Assembly (NCBI RefSeq): GCF_905220565.1
Contig: NC_059402.1
Span: 7,441,501 to 7,505,500, forward strand
Reading direction: 5' to 3'
DNA length: 64,000 nucleotides
Source: Melitaea cinxia
Taxonomy: Eukaryota > Arthropoda > Insecta > Lepidoptera > Nymphalidae
The notes under the pieces are model-generated. The model was not told where the DNA came from. It saw nothing but the letters and a program-made list of their open reading frames with translations, and ran no database searches. Made by a program: the position numbers and the translations under genes. This document shows positions 1 to 11,395 of the stretch, piece by piece; positions within the stretch are counted from its first letter, which is position 1; the number at the start of each line of letters is the position of its first letter.

Positions 1-205
1 TCAATTCAAATCAGCTTCAACTAAAAAACCGGCGTAATATATGGCACATCAGCGCTTCGCGCGAATCGACGACGGGCCTTTTATGAAACTTCTGCCTACA
101 ATCGCTAACAAAATGCTATAAATGACAGGATGACATTATATAATCCTACAATATTATAATGTCGCGCGTCATATGAAATAAGAACAAAGTATTGTGTTTT
201 TAACA
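1..205 (+). repeat. Dispersed ~200 bp repeat, copy 1 (cut by window edge)
   Basis: This stretch is closely matched at 43115-43320. Both carry the same core 'cagcgcttcgcgcgaatcg' followed by 'acgacgggccttttatgaaa' and 'ctgcctacaatcgctaacaa', and both end near 'gaacaaagtatt'. No coding capacity or terminal repeats are visible in the part seen. The class is unknown; it is probably a short non-autonomous element. Confidence 0.65.
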
Positions 206-2070
206 TTGGTCGGTTTAAGAACGAGAGTAGGCACAGCCTAAGAATAACCTTTCAAATCAAATTGTCTTGAATTCGATACCGTTTTTACCAATAATTATGA
301 TTTTTGACACGGTCGCATAATCGCAACATTCCACAGATTAATTTCGTAATAGTAGTAATTCACTTTTAATTTTTCGTTTGTGCGTTCTTGTTATTAGTGA
401 TAATATTAATATATTAGTGATGAAAAAGTTTACTTGTGAAATATGTAACGGAGATGTGTGTTTATTGAAAGTAAATAGTGCATCCAAATTCAACACGTTC
501 GATTTTACGAATGAATTAAAAATTCTTCAGGCGGATCGATTTAATATATTGTTGTTATTTAACAATGACGTTATAATTTTTTATTTATTAATAAATAAAC
601 AAGAAAATACTTTCATTATTCTTGGGCTTAATGGCTTTCAGTTGTGCCAGGAGGCATCGTCGATTTCTCCAATGTCACGTGGGAAGTACTTTCATTAAGC
701 ATACAATCGTAACTTATTAATAGTGTTATCAATGATTTCCTATGTTTGACACAAACGAAATTATCAGAGATTTGTTTGATAAATATCAGTTGGTTGCTGT
801 ACGTATATTTGTAAGCCTGCATTATTATAGGTATAAATGCACTTCACGTGTCCAATAATTTATTTGTCTGTTCTTGAAATCATCTAAAAGCCTCTATTCC
901 CAACAAAATTGAAATAAATTAGGAAAAATTGCGAGAAAGTAGGTGCAGTATGGCTGTTCATTATTTTTTTGCCTACTGCCTACCTTGTCTAAAACCTTTA
1001 TGCACGCCACTGCCTATAGACTACCATGTAATGATGTAAACCATTAACTCTTATACCATTACAAATTTTCGTAATAAAAATTACTGAGTAAAAACTAATT
1101 ACGTCGACAGCACAACTCTCCAAGTAATCCAAAACAACGATTGATATTATTGAACCGGTCGATCAAAAAAAATAGTTATAAGACGAATAAAATAAAACTA
1201 CACGAAATGGTATATACTCCGATAATAAATAACACACTTTTTATATATGACAGTTTTATGATGGACTCTGTTCAAAAGGTAAGGTACCTATTATTATGAA
1301 CAATTAATCACCGTCGCGAACTAGACGTAAAGAAATTATTTAAAAACGACGAGAGTATAGTTACAAACAGTCTGTTGCATGGTTAGAACGTGAAATTTAT
1401 ATATAATTATTGTAATAAAAAATGGACTTAGAAAAAAATTATGACTCAAACGATTTGTTCAGTCCTGATGCTCATTGTTTTAAATAAGCTATTTTTCTTT
1501 TCATGAACAACTACAGACAACCAGATATAGTCATCGGAAGCGCAACCAATCTTGCCATCTCTACAAAACATGATTAAAAACTATATAACCCAACCAATAA
1601 TCAATTCTATAATAACCAACCAATAATCAAATAATACAAAGTATTAATCGATTCAATATATTTTTAGTTACATCATACAATGAAGACAAATAATGTAATA
1701 ATACTCGTAATATTAGATAAGTTATAATACAAAGTAACGATCAAGTGCAAAATTATTTAAAATATTTGAAATTAGCCAAAAAAATTATAATGAAAAGACC
1801 ACTTTTTACACAGGCAGTCTGCACGTCACAGAAGAAATATACATATATAAATATACATATATATACATTGAATGTTTGCCCGTTTGTCCTTTAGAGAATC
1901 TATGAGAGAGAAACTATGCATTTGATTACGTCATGATCTTCAGCAAGGTGTTGTGCATGAGCCCGCAAAGGTTTCTGAGTTAGTACGACCAAAACTAAAA
2001 GCGTAGCATAGCGCTCGGGGTATAGCTAGTTCTAAATCATTTATATACATTATGATACATTAGAAATTAA
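206..2070. other. AT-rich intergenic DNA, nothing recognised
   Basis: No gene or clear repeat is visible. One open frame of 106 codons (378-698, +) is AT-rich, lacks homology I recognise and has no splice or start context that supports it, so it is not called as a gene. Confidence 0.5.
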
Positions 2071-2370
2071 CGATTACGGCAAGTGCCGCAAGAGGCGACT
2101 AAGGGGTAACACAGTTCCACTACCACCTTCGAATTTAAAAAGCCGACCGATGGCGGGATAACCATCCAACCGCTAGCTTTGAAATACACAGGTCGAAGAC
2201 GGGCAGCAGCTTCTTCGGTGCAACATAGCTAGCCCTGCGGTCACCAACCCGCCCCCTGCCCAGCCGTGGTTACTATGGGCAACACATATGAGTTCACGCC
2301 ATTTTTGGCGCGAACTTGTGGAGGGCTATATCCAGCAGTGGACTATAATAGGCTGAAATGATGAGTGATG
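2071..2370 (+). mobile_element. SINE-like element (329 bp family), 5'-shortened copy with target duplication
   Basis: This copy shares the family signature '...ccgaccgatggcgggataac...' through 'tatccagcagtggactata...aggctgaaatgatg'. It is flanked by the 9 bp direct repeat AGAAATTAA at 2062-2070 and 2371-2379. It lacks roughly the first 30 bp of the full-length copies at 35266-35594 and 48327-48655. The variable-length target duplication and short ATGATG-like tail fit target-primed retrotransposition. Confidence 0.75.
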
Positions 2371-2379
2371 AGAAATTAA

Positions 2380-2970
2380 TCTTTATTAACAATTTTATGA
2401 TTTTTTTTTCTCGAAAGTAAAAAGCTATCGTATAAATTTATCAAATTTTTCTATATTCGATTAATTCGATTAGCTGTTTCAAAATGGTGACAGAAAACAA
2501 TAACATGTCCAATTTATGACTTGAATACCAAATTATCATTGAATAGGCCGACGATGCGGCGACAACGCCACCTGCTAACGACTGTTATCTTACCTTCGTA
2601 TTGCTTGTTGGCACGCCTTTTATACAGAAAGCTTCAATGTAATGTATTCTTAACCACTATTTTAGTGCCGTATTTGCACGAGCAAATATGTTAAGCTTTA
2701 TACAATAAACAGCACTTAACTTGCTCGCTCAAATAAAAACTGATAACAACAAATAAATGGTGGAATATGTTAAGTTTTATGATAGTATTTTATTTCATTG
2801 TGTTTCATACTTTACTATATCTTGTAACATTTATTTGAATAAGCTCGTGATACCAAAATAGAGATAGTCACAGTATAGAAAAGGCCTTCGAATTGATTTG
2901 TTAATAATACTTATTTAGTACAGTTGTTATTGCGAGTTGATTGTTTACGTTTATTTTTAGTTTTAGTGAA
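2380..2970. other. AT-rich intergenic DNA, nothing recognised
   Basis: No ORF of note, repeat boundary or RNA gene is seen. Confidence 0.5.
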
Positions 2971-2974
2971 ATCT

Positions 2975-3275
2975 ATACAAATAAATAAAATTGGACTGTG
3001 TCTGTTTGTACTCGTAATATTAAAATAACCACTTTTTATATATACATCATACACGGTACTTATACCAAAATAACATTTTTTACAATAGTTTGTTCCGGCT
3101 AATCTCTGAAACGGCTGGACCGATTTTCACGGGACTTTTACTGGCAGATAGCTGATGTAATAAGGAGTAACTTAGGCTACTTTTATTTTAGAATTTTATT
3201 TATTTTATAACTCTCTGAACTGAACAATAACTTTTTTATTAAAATAAACGCGGACGAAGTCGCGGGCACAGCTAG
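2975..3275 (+). mobile_element. Family M element (LINE-tail/SINE type ending 'gggcacagctagt')
   Basis: It begins near 'tgtgtctgtttgta', passes through 'aaacggctggaccgatttt' and 'aaggagtaacttaggctac', and ends 'cgaagtcgcgggcacagct'. Similar copies lie at 12245-12590, 18600-18900 (-), 20358-20725, 33291-33605 (-) and 50815-51140 (-). The type is common in Lepidoptera; the precise family name is not assigned. Confidence 0.75.
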
Positions 3276-3366
3276 TCAATAATATAGTTGTCACGGTGAT
3301 GAAAATGTACACAAACTAGCGTCACAAACAGACAATTGTTGAACATTCAAAGGTTTACAATTTTTT
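3276..3366 (+). repeat. Duplicate of the sequence directly upstream of IFT22
   Basis: The run from 'gtcaataatat' through 'ttgtcacggtgatgaaaatg', 'tacacaaactagcgtcac' and 'cattcaaaggtttacaattt' is repeated almost identically at 20718-20802, just before IFT22 exon 1. Both copies are preceded by a family M element with matching details. In this copy the match is followed by a second family M tail ('gttaaattccacgaggacg'), which the IFT22 copy lacks. Confidence 0.8.
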
Positions 3367-3402
3367 GTTAAATTCCACGAGGACGAAGTCGTGGGCACAG
3401 CT

Positions 3403-3562
3403 TGCGGCGTACGGCATGTGGCGTGCGGCGTGTGGCGTGCGGCGTGTAGCGTGCGGCGTGTGGCGTGCGGCGTGTGGCGTGCGGCGTGTGGCGTGCGGCG
3501 TGTGGCGTGCGGCGTGCGGCGTGCGGCGTGTGGCGAGCGGCGTGCGGCGTGCGGTGTGGTGC
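3403..3562 (+). repeat. GC-rich 7/14 bp minisatellite
   Basis: More than 20 tandem 7-mers alternate between 'gcggcgt' and 'gtggcgt' types (for example 'tggcgtgcggcgtg'). They begin right after a family M tail. Frames remain open on both strands because the 7-mer array lacks stops, so the apparent ORFs of 80-125 codons here are artefacts. Confidence 0.9.
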
Positions 3563-3608
3563 TGCTTCTCCTTCTTCTTCGTCTCCTTCTCCTTCTTCTT
3601 CTTCTTTT
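3563..3608 (+). repeat. CTT-rich polypyrimidine tract
   Basis: A CTT/CTC run abuts the 3' side of the minisatellite. It is a simple sequence. Confidence 0.85.
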
Positions 3609-5604
3609 AATGTGCAACGCAAACATATATTTACTAATAAAAAAACTGAATCGCGCCGAAAAATCCATTTAGCATTATTTGACGCCTTGAGCACTTGTGT
3701 TCCGAAAATCTGTTCGACAAGTTAACATGGGCTAAATATTCAAGAAAATAATAATATTATAACGATTTAACGAAAATAAATAATTAATGCAGCATTTCAT
3801 CTGAGCATTTCATCAAGAAATAGTGATGTGGACTTTTTACTTGTAACGTGATAATTTTCGCATGAAATGCAATCTATATGATATATTTTACGAATGTATG
3901 GCTATGAAATTGTTATACATGAATGACTACACATATATGCAAATCATTACATAGTATAAAACAAAGTCACTTCCCGCTGTCTGAATGCTTAGATCTTTAA
4001 AACTACGCAACGGATTTTGATGCGGTTTGGTAAATAGAGTGATTCCAGAAAAGGGTTTATATGTATAATTCATGCATAATATAATAGAGGAATACTGATT
4101 AGTAGTAGTTTTTGCAACCGTGCGAAGCCGGGGCGGGGGCCTATAAGATATTAATAGCCGAGCGTTGAGAGGTTTCTGTACATTTAGGGTTTTAAATTAT
4201 TTAGACCTAACACATTAGTTCCCAAATAGTGAAAAAATTCTATTAAATTTATGCTTTGTAACAAAAAAGCTCTAACGATTTTTTTTTTTTCGTAATTTAC
4301 CGGATAATAAAAATCGCTATTAGCCCGTCTGTGATAATTAACTTTCTACGCGTCTGTCTGAAAATAAATTTATTACTAATTATAATATATCAATGAATTC
4401 AGTCAGAGTATTTTTTTTTTTTTTTGAGTTTTAGCAGTTAGTTAATATGCTTAAGTGGTATTATTTCTTGTAATAAATTTTCAGAACAAAAGTCTGCTAC
4501 GCATTTATTAGCAGTAGATACCTACGTATATAATTTAAAGTTTTAAGTAATTGAACCTGTTAATCATGAACGAATTATAAATCAGAAAAACCCCAATTAC
4601 TTATGTAGCGACACCTATCTCGCGACATACAAAACTAGAGGAAACTGGCGTATCCTACATCGCGCTATCAAAGTTATCAGAGTGATTGAGTATATGTATA
4701 TACAAGATCCCGACAACAACCGTTTTTTTCCTCTCATATATTCTATTCAGTAAAATTTAATTCAAACGAATGTTGATAAAAAATTAAGTAGAGATCAATA
4801 TCAGTAAGTGACAAATCACGTTTCTCATTAAACATTACATCTCTTTAAAAAAAGACCTCCTTCAATAAGCAAATCTAGAATATAAATTAATCGCGTAAAA
4901 TCGACTTGCGTCTTAAGTTCCCTGAGACGTAACCTCGGCTGCACTGATTCATTTACAGCATCTGATAACATCGCCTACTTTATTGGACATTGTGGGTACT
5001 CTCTGATCTGCGATAACGTTATATCTATGGTACATTAATCAATTATCCAGTAACCCATACAATGCGACGATTTTATTGCGACGCACGCGAAAATGAAACA
5101 CTCATTGCAGATAAACGATAAAATAGTAATTGGAGTCGAATTGCTACTTGCATTCAATTTGCGGCGTTTGTTTAGAGCCGCGCTATTGACCGAAAGCACA
5201 ATTAGCTTATTGAAAACATGAAATTGGTATTTTTGTACAAAAGTGAATGCTGGGTTAATTAAAGTAATGGCAGTTATTCTATTGTTCAAACAAGCATATT
5301 TAAATTAAATTATGTATTATTAATACTTTATTTTTAAGTCTTACAACACTATACGAGTATTATAATAATTTTGTAAATTGAATTTAAGTAATTGTACTTA
5401 CTCCTATATAATTCGAGAATTGCAATCAGATTTTATTATTTTAATATTTTATTATTCATAAAATATATTAAATATGCTGTAGGCATCGCTATTTAATGTT
5501 TTATTACTTGTACTCTTATTATTAAACTAGCTATTGCCAGCGACTTCACTCGCGAAGAAATTGATTATACATAGTCTGGTCATAAATATAGTTACAATAA
5601 TTGT
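3609..5604. other. Intergenic, with a degraded LINE-tail repeat at 3960-4140
   Basis: Around 3995-4135, 'aaaactacgcaacggatttt' followed by 'gatgcggtttggtaaataga' matches in reverse a repeat at 59728-60010 ('...aaaatccgttgcgtagtttt'). Both end in a 'gccggggcggg' type end. The rest is AT-rich with nothing recognised. Confidence 0.5.
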
Positions 5605-6215
5605 GTTTGCTCGCAAACGAAAAAAAACCGACTTCAATTACATCGACGAGTAATACAACGTAGATCGACGAAAAAATAGTCAAGTAACGGCGCGTTATCA
5701 AAGATTACTCGAAAAGTAGTTATCGGATCTCAATAAAATTTATATGTGACCACATGACAAACATCAGCTTTCGATCAAATTAAAAATTATTAAAATCGGT
5801 ACACCCAGTAAAAAGTTATTGCGGATTTTCAAGAAGTTTCCTCGATTTCTCTGGGATCCCATCACCAGATCCTGGTTTCCTTATCATGGTACTAAACTAG
5901 AGATATCTTCTTTCTAACAAAAAAAGAATTATCAAAATCGGTATATCCAGTAGAAAGTTATGCGGTATAATACAACGTAGGTCGACGAAAAAAGCGTCAA
6001 GTAAAAACGCATTATTAGATATAACTCGAAAAGTAGTTGTTAGATCTCAAATAAATTTAAATGGGACCAATTGGCACACACCACCTTTCGATTAAAACAA
6101 AATTTGTCGAAATCGGTCTACCCGGTGAAAAGTTCTGATGTAACTTACATAAAAAAAAAAAAATACAGTCGAATTGAGAACCTCCTCCTTTTTTGGAAGT
6201 CGTTTAATTAAAAAT
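5605..6215 (+). mobile_element. Family A element, copy 1 (non-autonomous, ~610 bp)
   Basis: It starts with the small hairpin GTTTGCTCGCAAAC, then 'aaaccgacttc', and ends '...ttttttggaagtcgtttaa'. The outer AACCGACTTC and GAAGTCGGTT form short terminal inverted repeats. Inside are three tandem-like units, each with an 'atcggt..accc.gt.aaaagtt' core near 5800, 5940 and 6113. No ORF is present. Other full copies are at 16403, 19127, 36410 (-) and 41538 (-). Confidence 0.8.
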
Positions 6216-6244
6216 TAACAAAATATTACATTTGAATTTGGAAC

Positions 6245-6470
6245 TAGTTATTGGCGCTGTGGCCAACGCTCGATCCGCGCACATGGCTTACATTTGTATT
6301 GACCATACAAATGTTTGCCATGATCTGGGTGTGCACCATCGGGAAACACATAACTCTATAATACACAAGCACAAACTTTTATATTGTGTGTGTTTACGGA
6401 CCCCCGATACAGGAGTAAATTCTACTGGGGGCCGTTGAGTGTGAGCCATTTATTATTATTATTATTCCAG
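6245..6470 (+). mobile_element. tRNA-headed SINE copy with TTAT-type tail
   Basis: A decayed tRNA-like head is followed by 'catttgtattgaccataca', a body with 'acccccgatacaggagtaaa', then '...ggccgttgagtgtgagcc' and a (ATT)n tail. It is similar to the copy at 8394-8590 and the fragment at 38575-38670. Confidence 0.7.
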
Positions 6471-6599
6471 TACCTAAAAATCATAATCTATTGTAAAAAT
6501 AGCGTAGTTAGACTCATAGCCAAGAAAGTGCAAAGAAAAATTTCAAGTGGGATCAACAATTTCTGGTGTATTAATTTGGATATACATACTAATTCATGA

Positions 6600-7289
6600 T
6601 ATTTTATGTTATTCAATTTACTCAAGATAAAAGTTCGATAAATAAAGAAATATTTTTATGTAACTAACTAAAAAAAATTCTATTTACCTCCCTGATATGA
6701 AAATAGGTGAAATTCGAATTTATTGTTGTACAACTCACAGCAACAATATAAAATAAAATTTCTCTTTGCAAGTGTAAAAATATATTTGAATAAATCTTGC
6801 TTTCATTAAAAGTCGACATCCGAGCACAGTAAAACAACAGAAGATTGTAAACTGCACTTTAGCTCTGTCAAGAATATGATTAATTTATTTTATGTTGATG
6901 GTTGTTCACTTTTATCACAGTAGTAAATTACACATGAATGACATTTGAGACACAAGCTCAAACCCGCGTCCATCCAGATTTAAAGTAATGATAAACGAGT
7001 TCTGCTAACAAGTCGAGCTCATAAAATTTATAATTTTTACAGTTTACGCATATAATTTTATCTCTGTATCATTAAAAGTAACAATTTCATATAATATATA
7101 GAATACCCCACTGACACAACTGAAAGTTATTAACCCTATCAATCAATCAATCAAAATTTAGCAGATGCAGTAACAAATTTTGGAACTTCATCGACCCTAA
7201 GTATAAAAAAAAATAATATATACCCTAATGACATATAATTATGTATATGATAGGATGCCTGATGATATTGTGTCCAGTCAACGTTAAAT
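6600..7289. other. AT-rich intergenic DNA, nothing recognised
   Basis: No gene or clear repeat is seen. Confidence 0.45.
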
Positions 7290-7603
7290 CTAATATATAA
7301 AATTCTCGTGTCGCGGTGTTTGTAATTAAACTCCTCCAAAAGGGCTTGACCGATTCTCATGAAATTTTGTGTGCATATTGGGTAGGTTTGAGAATCGAAC
7401 AACATCTATTTTTCATCCCCCCAAATTTTAAGGGTATTCGACCCCTATTTTTTTTTTAATTTTTAGATAAATTATTTATTTTTTATTTTATTATGATTTG
7501 GTGTTGACAAATACATAAAACCCTAAATTTTCACCCTTCTACCACCAACCCCTATTTTTAAATAGCGTTTAGCGGCAAGACAACGTTTGCCGAGTCAGCT
7601 AGT
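7290..7603 (+). mobile_element. Small LINE-tail/SINE element, type N, copy 1
   Basis: It runs from 'ctaatatataaaattctcgt' to 'cgtttgccgagtcagctagt'. A near-identical copy is at 56356-56673 in an intron of the FAM117-like gene. No ORF is present. The ending 'gtcagctagt' is typical of a group of lepidopteran short retroelements. Confidence 0.75.
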
Positions 7604-7659
7604 AATTAAGTAAATAAATTAAGAGGGTAAGTTAGTTATGCATACCTGACCTTTCATCG

Positions 7660-8312
7660 TAAATTATAACGCTTACGCACACTTTTTTGTGTGTGTTTTG
7701 ACTGGCTGGACCGATTTCGATGATTTTTTTTTAATAAAAAAGTGTTGCGTATAATGTGATCCCGTTTAAATTTAACTAAGATATCATATGAACTTTTTGA
7801 GCTATCGCTAATAATGCGTATTTACTTGACTATTTTTTCGTCAATCTACGTTGTATTATACTTCTACCTTTAACTGAGGTATGGTGTAGAAGGAAATATC
7901 CTGCTTAAAATTTGGAGCAGCCCGACTGAGGTAGTGCCGTGTCCTTACAGAAGAATACAGGTAAATAATACTGCTTTTAAGCAGTGTTGTGTTCCTGTTG
8001 TCGAGTAAGGTAACCAGAGCTCCTGGTGATAGGGTCAGCAACGTACTTGCGATGCTTCTAATGTTGCAGACGTCTTTGAGCTACGGTAATCGCTTACCGC
8101 CAGGTGAGCCGTACGCTAGTTGACCGACCTAGTTATATATTTTAAAAAAACCTCACATGTTTTTACTGGGTGAACCAATTTCGATAAATAGAGTTATCCC
8201 TAATACTTCATATTTACTTGAGAATTTTTTCGCCTACCTAAATTGAACTACTGTTCGATGTTCTTAAAATCGGTTTTATTTTCGTTTCTAAGCAAACAAT
8301 TATTTTACTTCA
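7660..8312 (-). mobile_element. Old family A copy interrupted by a family D insertion
   Basis: The two halves, 7660-7856 and 8160-8312, match family A in reverse ('attttttcgtcaatctacgt' and 'ttttactgggtgaaccaatt'). The break falls inside 'gttgtattatac', where 7857-8150 is inserted. This copy is more diverged than the others. Confidence 0.65.
7857..8150 (+). mobile_element. Family D element with A-rich tail, nested in family A
   Basis: It shares 'aataatactgcttttaagca', 'gttgtgttcctg', 'cttgcgatgcttct', 'gctacggtaatcgcttacc' and '...gacctagttatat' plus an A-rich end with copies at 39190-39473 and 44720-44895. The A-rich 3' end suggests a LINE-type 3' fragment or SINE. Confidence 0.7.
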
Positions 8313-8393
8313 TCAATTAATAAATGAAGTATGAGTCAGATAATCAGATTGCATTAGGCATCCTATCATATATATGTCAATAATCAGATATAT

Positions 8394-8590
8394 GTTGGCG
8401 CAACGGTCACAGCACTGGCTTGTGGCTGTCAGCTGGCGGTTGCGGGTTCGATCCCCGCACAGGGCAAACATTTGTATTGGCCATACAGATGTTTGTCGTG
8501 ATCTGGGCGTTGTGCTTATGTTTTATGTGTTTTTCTGGACGCCCGACACAGGAGATAATCCTACTGGAGGCCATTGAGTGTGAAGCTTTT
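8394..8590 (+). mobile_element. tRNA-derived SINE, best-preserved head
   Basis: The head reads 'ttggcgcaacggtcacagca' and then 'gcgggttcgatccccgcac', with a clear polymerase III B box (GGTTCGATCC). The body has 'gcccgacacaggagataat', then 'ggccattgagtgtgaagc' and a (TTTA)n tail. The tail and head order mark a tRNA SINE. Reverse copies of the head occur at 40295-40372 and 49960-49998, attached to a different 3' body. Confidence 0.8.
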
Positions 8591-8599
8591 ATTTATTTA

Positions 8600-9285
8600 T
8601 TTATGTATTATCTTGTGTATGTACTTGATCATTTTCGTTCAACACATAAAGGTATATATTCCTTATATATACCGTATCTCGTTCTATATATGATGACTTT
8701 TGGATGCAACAAAACTTTAAAAAGCTATTGCAATAAAATACGAAAAGTACTTTTCAAATTGCCGCTCCTGTGGCGTGAAAAAAGATGGGTATTTACACAA
8801 ATATGCAGTTACTCAGTTCGCGCTCCAGGTATAATAGGCACACATTTATATCATTTGCGCCTATTTCTTATTTTTATTATAAAACATTAAAATGAAATAA
8901 CTCTGTGACTAACGACTATTATTCTAATAAACCGTGGCGCTATTACTGCGAGCCAGCTTCATTTTCGCCAATGATATTGAAGCACATAAGAAGAAACTAA
9001 ACTTTAAATTTATAAATATACATAAAAAATTGTTAGCTGCCTTTTGTAAAACTCTAATAAAAAGGTTGCAAAAGTGTTAAATAATACAGTACTCGGTCAT
9101 AAATAATGCACATCGACCTTTGGAAAGAGACAATTGGCTTTTGATAGATAATAAACGCTAGTTAGATCGTAAACTTCTGACACCAGTGTTTCACTTTCTA
9201 AACGACTTTAAGAAAAATTATGTGGTTATTTCGCCTTTTTTGACTGTTTTAAGTTGATATTCTCATTTAGTTACACGTCGTATGG
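8600..9285. other. Intergenic, nothing recognised
   Basis: AT-rich sequence with no supported feature. Confidence 0.4.
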
Positions 9286-9344
9286 AAATTGAAGTCGGTT
9301 TTTTTTTTGTTTAAACACAATCAATTATGTAAAAAAGTAACATT

Positions 9345-11395
9345 CGAGGTTTGCACTCCAATCTCGTAGCAGTCCACCACCATCTCGAGACTGAAAAACC
9401 AGCCCTACTGCTCCTCTCGGAGACGCAGATCGGCAGTCCGTCTGACACGACATACTTGTGTTACCCGGCATACCTTGAAACATAATTTTAAACCACGCGC
9501 GGGTGTTTGCTTATATACCCGCGATGACATATGCTGCCGGCGTCTCCGTAATCTTTAAGACCCCAACTTCTCCAACTTATGGGTTTTGGTGGACACAGGA
9601 GTGGAGAAAATTCTTAATGTCTGTATTTACCGTTAACACAAAGGAGATCTGGAGACAACCAGGCTTATGCAACACCTTAGTGAGGCGGCTGACGCGGCTC
9701 AGCACCGGTATCCTACTGCTCAATTGGTAATAGTGTGGGACTTTAACGCCCACCACCAAGAGTGGCTATTCCTATACCAGCACACTGACCACGCTGGTAG
9801 AGAGATTCGCAATCTCGCTTTAACGCTCAATCTCACCCAGCTGGTCCAGAAAGCAACTAGGGTACCTGATTTTGACTCGCATACTGCCAACTGTTTAGAC
9901 CTTCTGCTGACAACAGATCTTGACCGTTATTCGGTATCGGTCTCATTGCCTTTAGTCAGCTCCGACCACTTTCTGGTGAAGTTTGTATCCGTCTATTCAC
10001 TGCCTTTTCCTTGCCCCAAAGGCACCCGGCAAATATGGCGATACAAGTTAGCAGACTGGAATGAGATGCATTCTTTCTTTGCATCATACCCGTGGCGGCA
10101 GATTTACTTCTCCTCTGATGATCCCTCATCTTGTGCGAATGCTGTGGCTGATGTGTTGCGTCAGGGAATAGAGTATTACATTCCATTCACTGATGCATCA
10201 GACTCCGTGGCAACTCGACCCTGGTTTAATTCTGACTGTTCTCGTACCGAAGCAGAAAAGAACACTGCGTACCTGGTCTGGGTCGACGCTCGTAACCACA
10301 AGACAACAGACGTGGGTCAGAGGAATAAAGCCTATAACAGAGCCGCCAAGTCCTGCAAGAAAGCTCTGCGGAAGGCTCGATTTGACCACATTGGCAGAAT
10401 TGAGACTAAAAGCCTTTTGGTCCTGGCTAAGTTGGTCGAATCGAACTTCTGTCGCCCCTCACAATCTTCACTGCTAAAACCCGATGGACCACTAGCCCAC
10501 ACCGCTGAGGAGAAGGCATACCTGTTTGCAAATCTCTTTGCAGCTAATCTTGCTGCACATCAACGAGCTGCTTAAGCCCGGGACCTTTAATTGTGTCTGA
10601 TTGGGGTGATGCTAACGTGGTCAAGTTCAACGGCTCTAAGACCCAGGCGTGTCTCTTTTCGGCAAAGCGGAGTCCTTTCCATCTGACTCCCTCTTTCCGA
10701 AGTGTGCCCGTGCCCATATCCGACCACCTGGAGCTTCTTGGCGTTACTTTGTCATCCATCCTCAATTTCGGCTCATACATATAGGCAAAGACTCAAACAG
10801 CTGCCAAAAAACTGGGCGTCCTCTCGAAGGTGAGACAGTAACTCACTCCGGAACCGCTTCTAAATTTATATCAAGCGCAAATACGATCATGCATGGAGCA
10901 CTACTACTGGATCTTTGGGATAGCTCACCCAAGTACCAGCTGGAGCTTCTTGAATCAATTGAGAGACGAGCCAGGAGGCTCATCGGTGATAATGCACGCT
11001 GCAAAGCTGCAAAGCTTGCGTCATCGGCGTAGGGTGGCCGGCCTGTCGGTTTTTTATCGGATACACTTCGGAGAGTGTGCGCAGGAATTCCATTACCTGA
11101 TTACCTCCTCCCTCTTCCATCATCGTACAACCAGACGCTCTGCATTACGCCACCCTTTTATGGTTGACATTCCCCCTATACGCCCTAAGCGATTCGCTAG
11201 TACATTATTGATCCGTACGGCCAAAGAAAGGAACTCTCTACCAGCGTGTGTGTCCAGAAAACTATAACCTGGGGATCTTTAAGTCGCGAGTGAATAGGCT
11301 ACTTCTAGGTAAGCGTGCTCTATCTTAGACCACCTTCACTTATCATCAGGTGAAATAGTGATCAAACGCAAACCTATCATTGTATAAAAAAAAGT
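9345..11395 (+). pseudogene. Broken non-LTR retrotransposon (LINE) ORF2
   Basis: Pieces of a LINE ORF2 lie in order. An apurinic endonuclease domain runs across ~9345-9980 (remnants 'LSETQIGSPSDTTYL', 'RAGVCLYTRDD', then 'DFNAHHQEW' and 'SSDHFLVKF'). A linker follows to ~10566 ('RYKLADWNEMHSFFASYPW'). A short piece of the reverse transcriptase end comes next ('DANVVKFNGSKTQACLF', 'LELLGVTL'), then the C-terminal part ('RRVAGLSVFYRIHFGECAQE', 'PIRPKRFASTLLIRTAKERN'). Nearly all of the catalytic reverse transcriptase core is missing between 10560 and 10595, including the YxDD region, and there are several frameshifts. The 3' end is '...aacctatcattgtat' with a short A-run at 11390. A 5'-truncated relative is at 36985-37180. 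It resembles the Jockey/CR1-like LINEs of Lepidoptera; the clade was not determined. It cannot be active. Confidence 0.85.

Noticed and set aside
378..698. 106-codon ORF at the left edge
   Set aside because: No homology I recognise, AT-driven composition, no supporting splice or start context; it could be chance in AT-rich DNA.
3291..3725. Several overlapping ORFs of 80-125 codons on both strands
   Set aside because: They are created by the stop-free 7-mer minisatellite and the CTT tract; the translations are simple repeats.
5605..6215. Family A as a Helitron (because of its terminal hairpin)
   Set aside because: The hairpin is present, but the expected 5' TC and 3' CTRR ends are not, and there is a short inverted terminal repeat instead. 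The class is left open.
9667..10575. Treating the 302-codon LINE frame as an intact host gene
   Set aside because: It is the endonuclease-linker part of a LINE ORF2, with frameshifts before and after and the reverse transcriptase core deleted.
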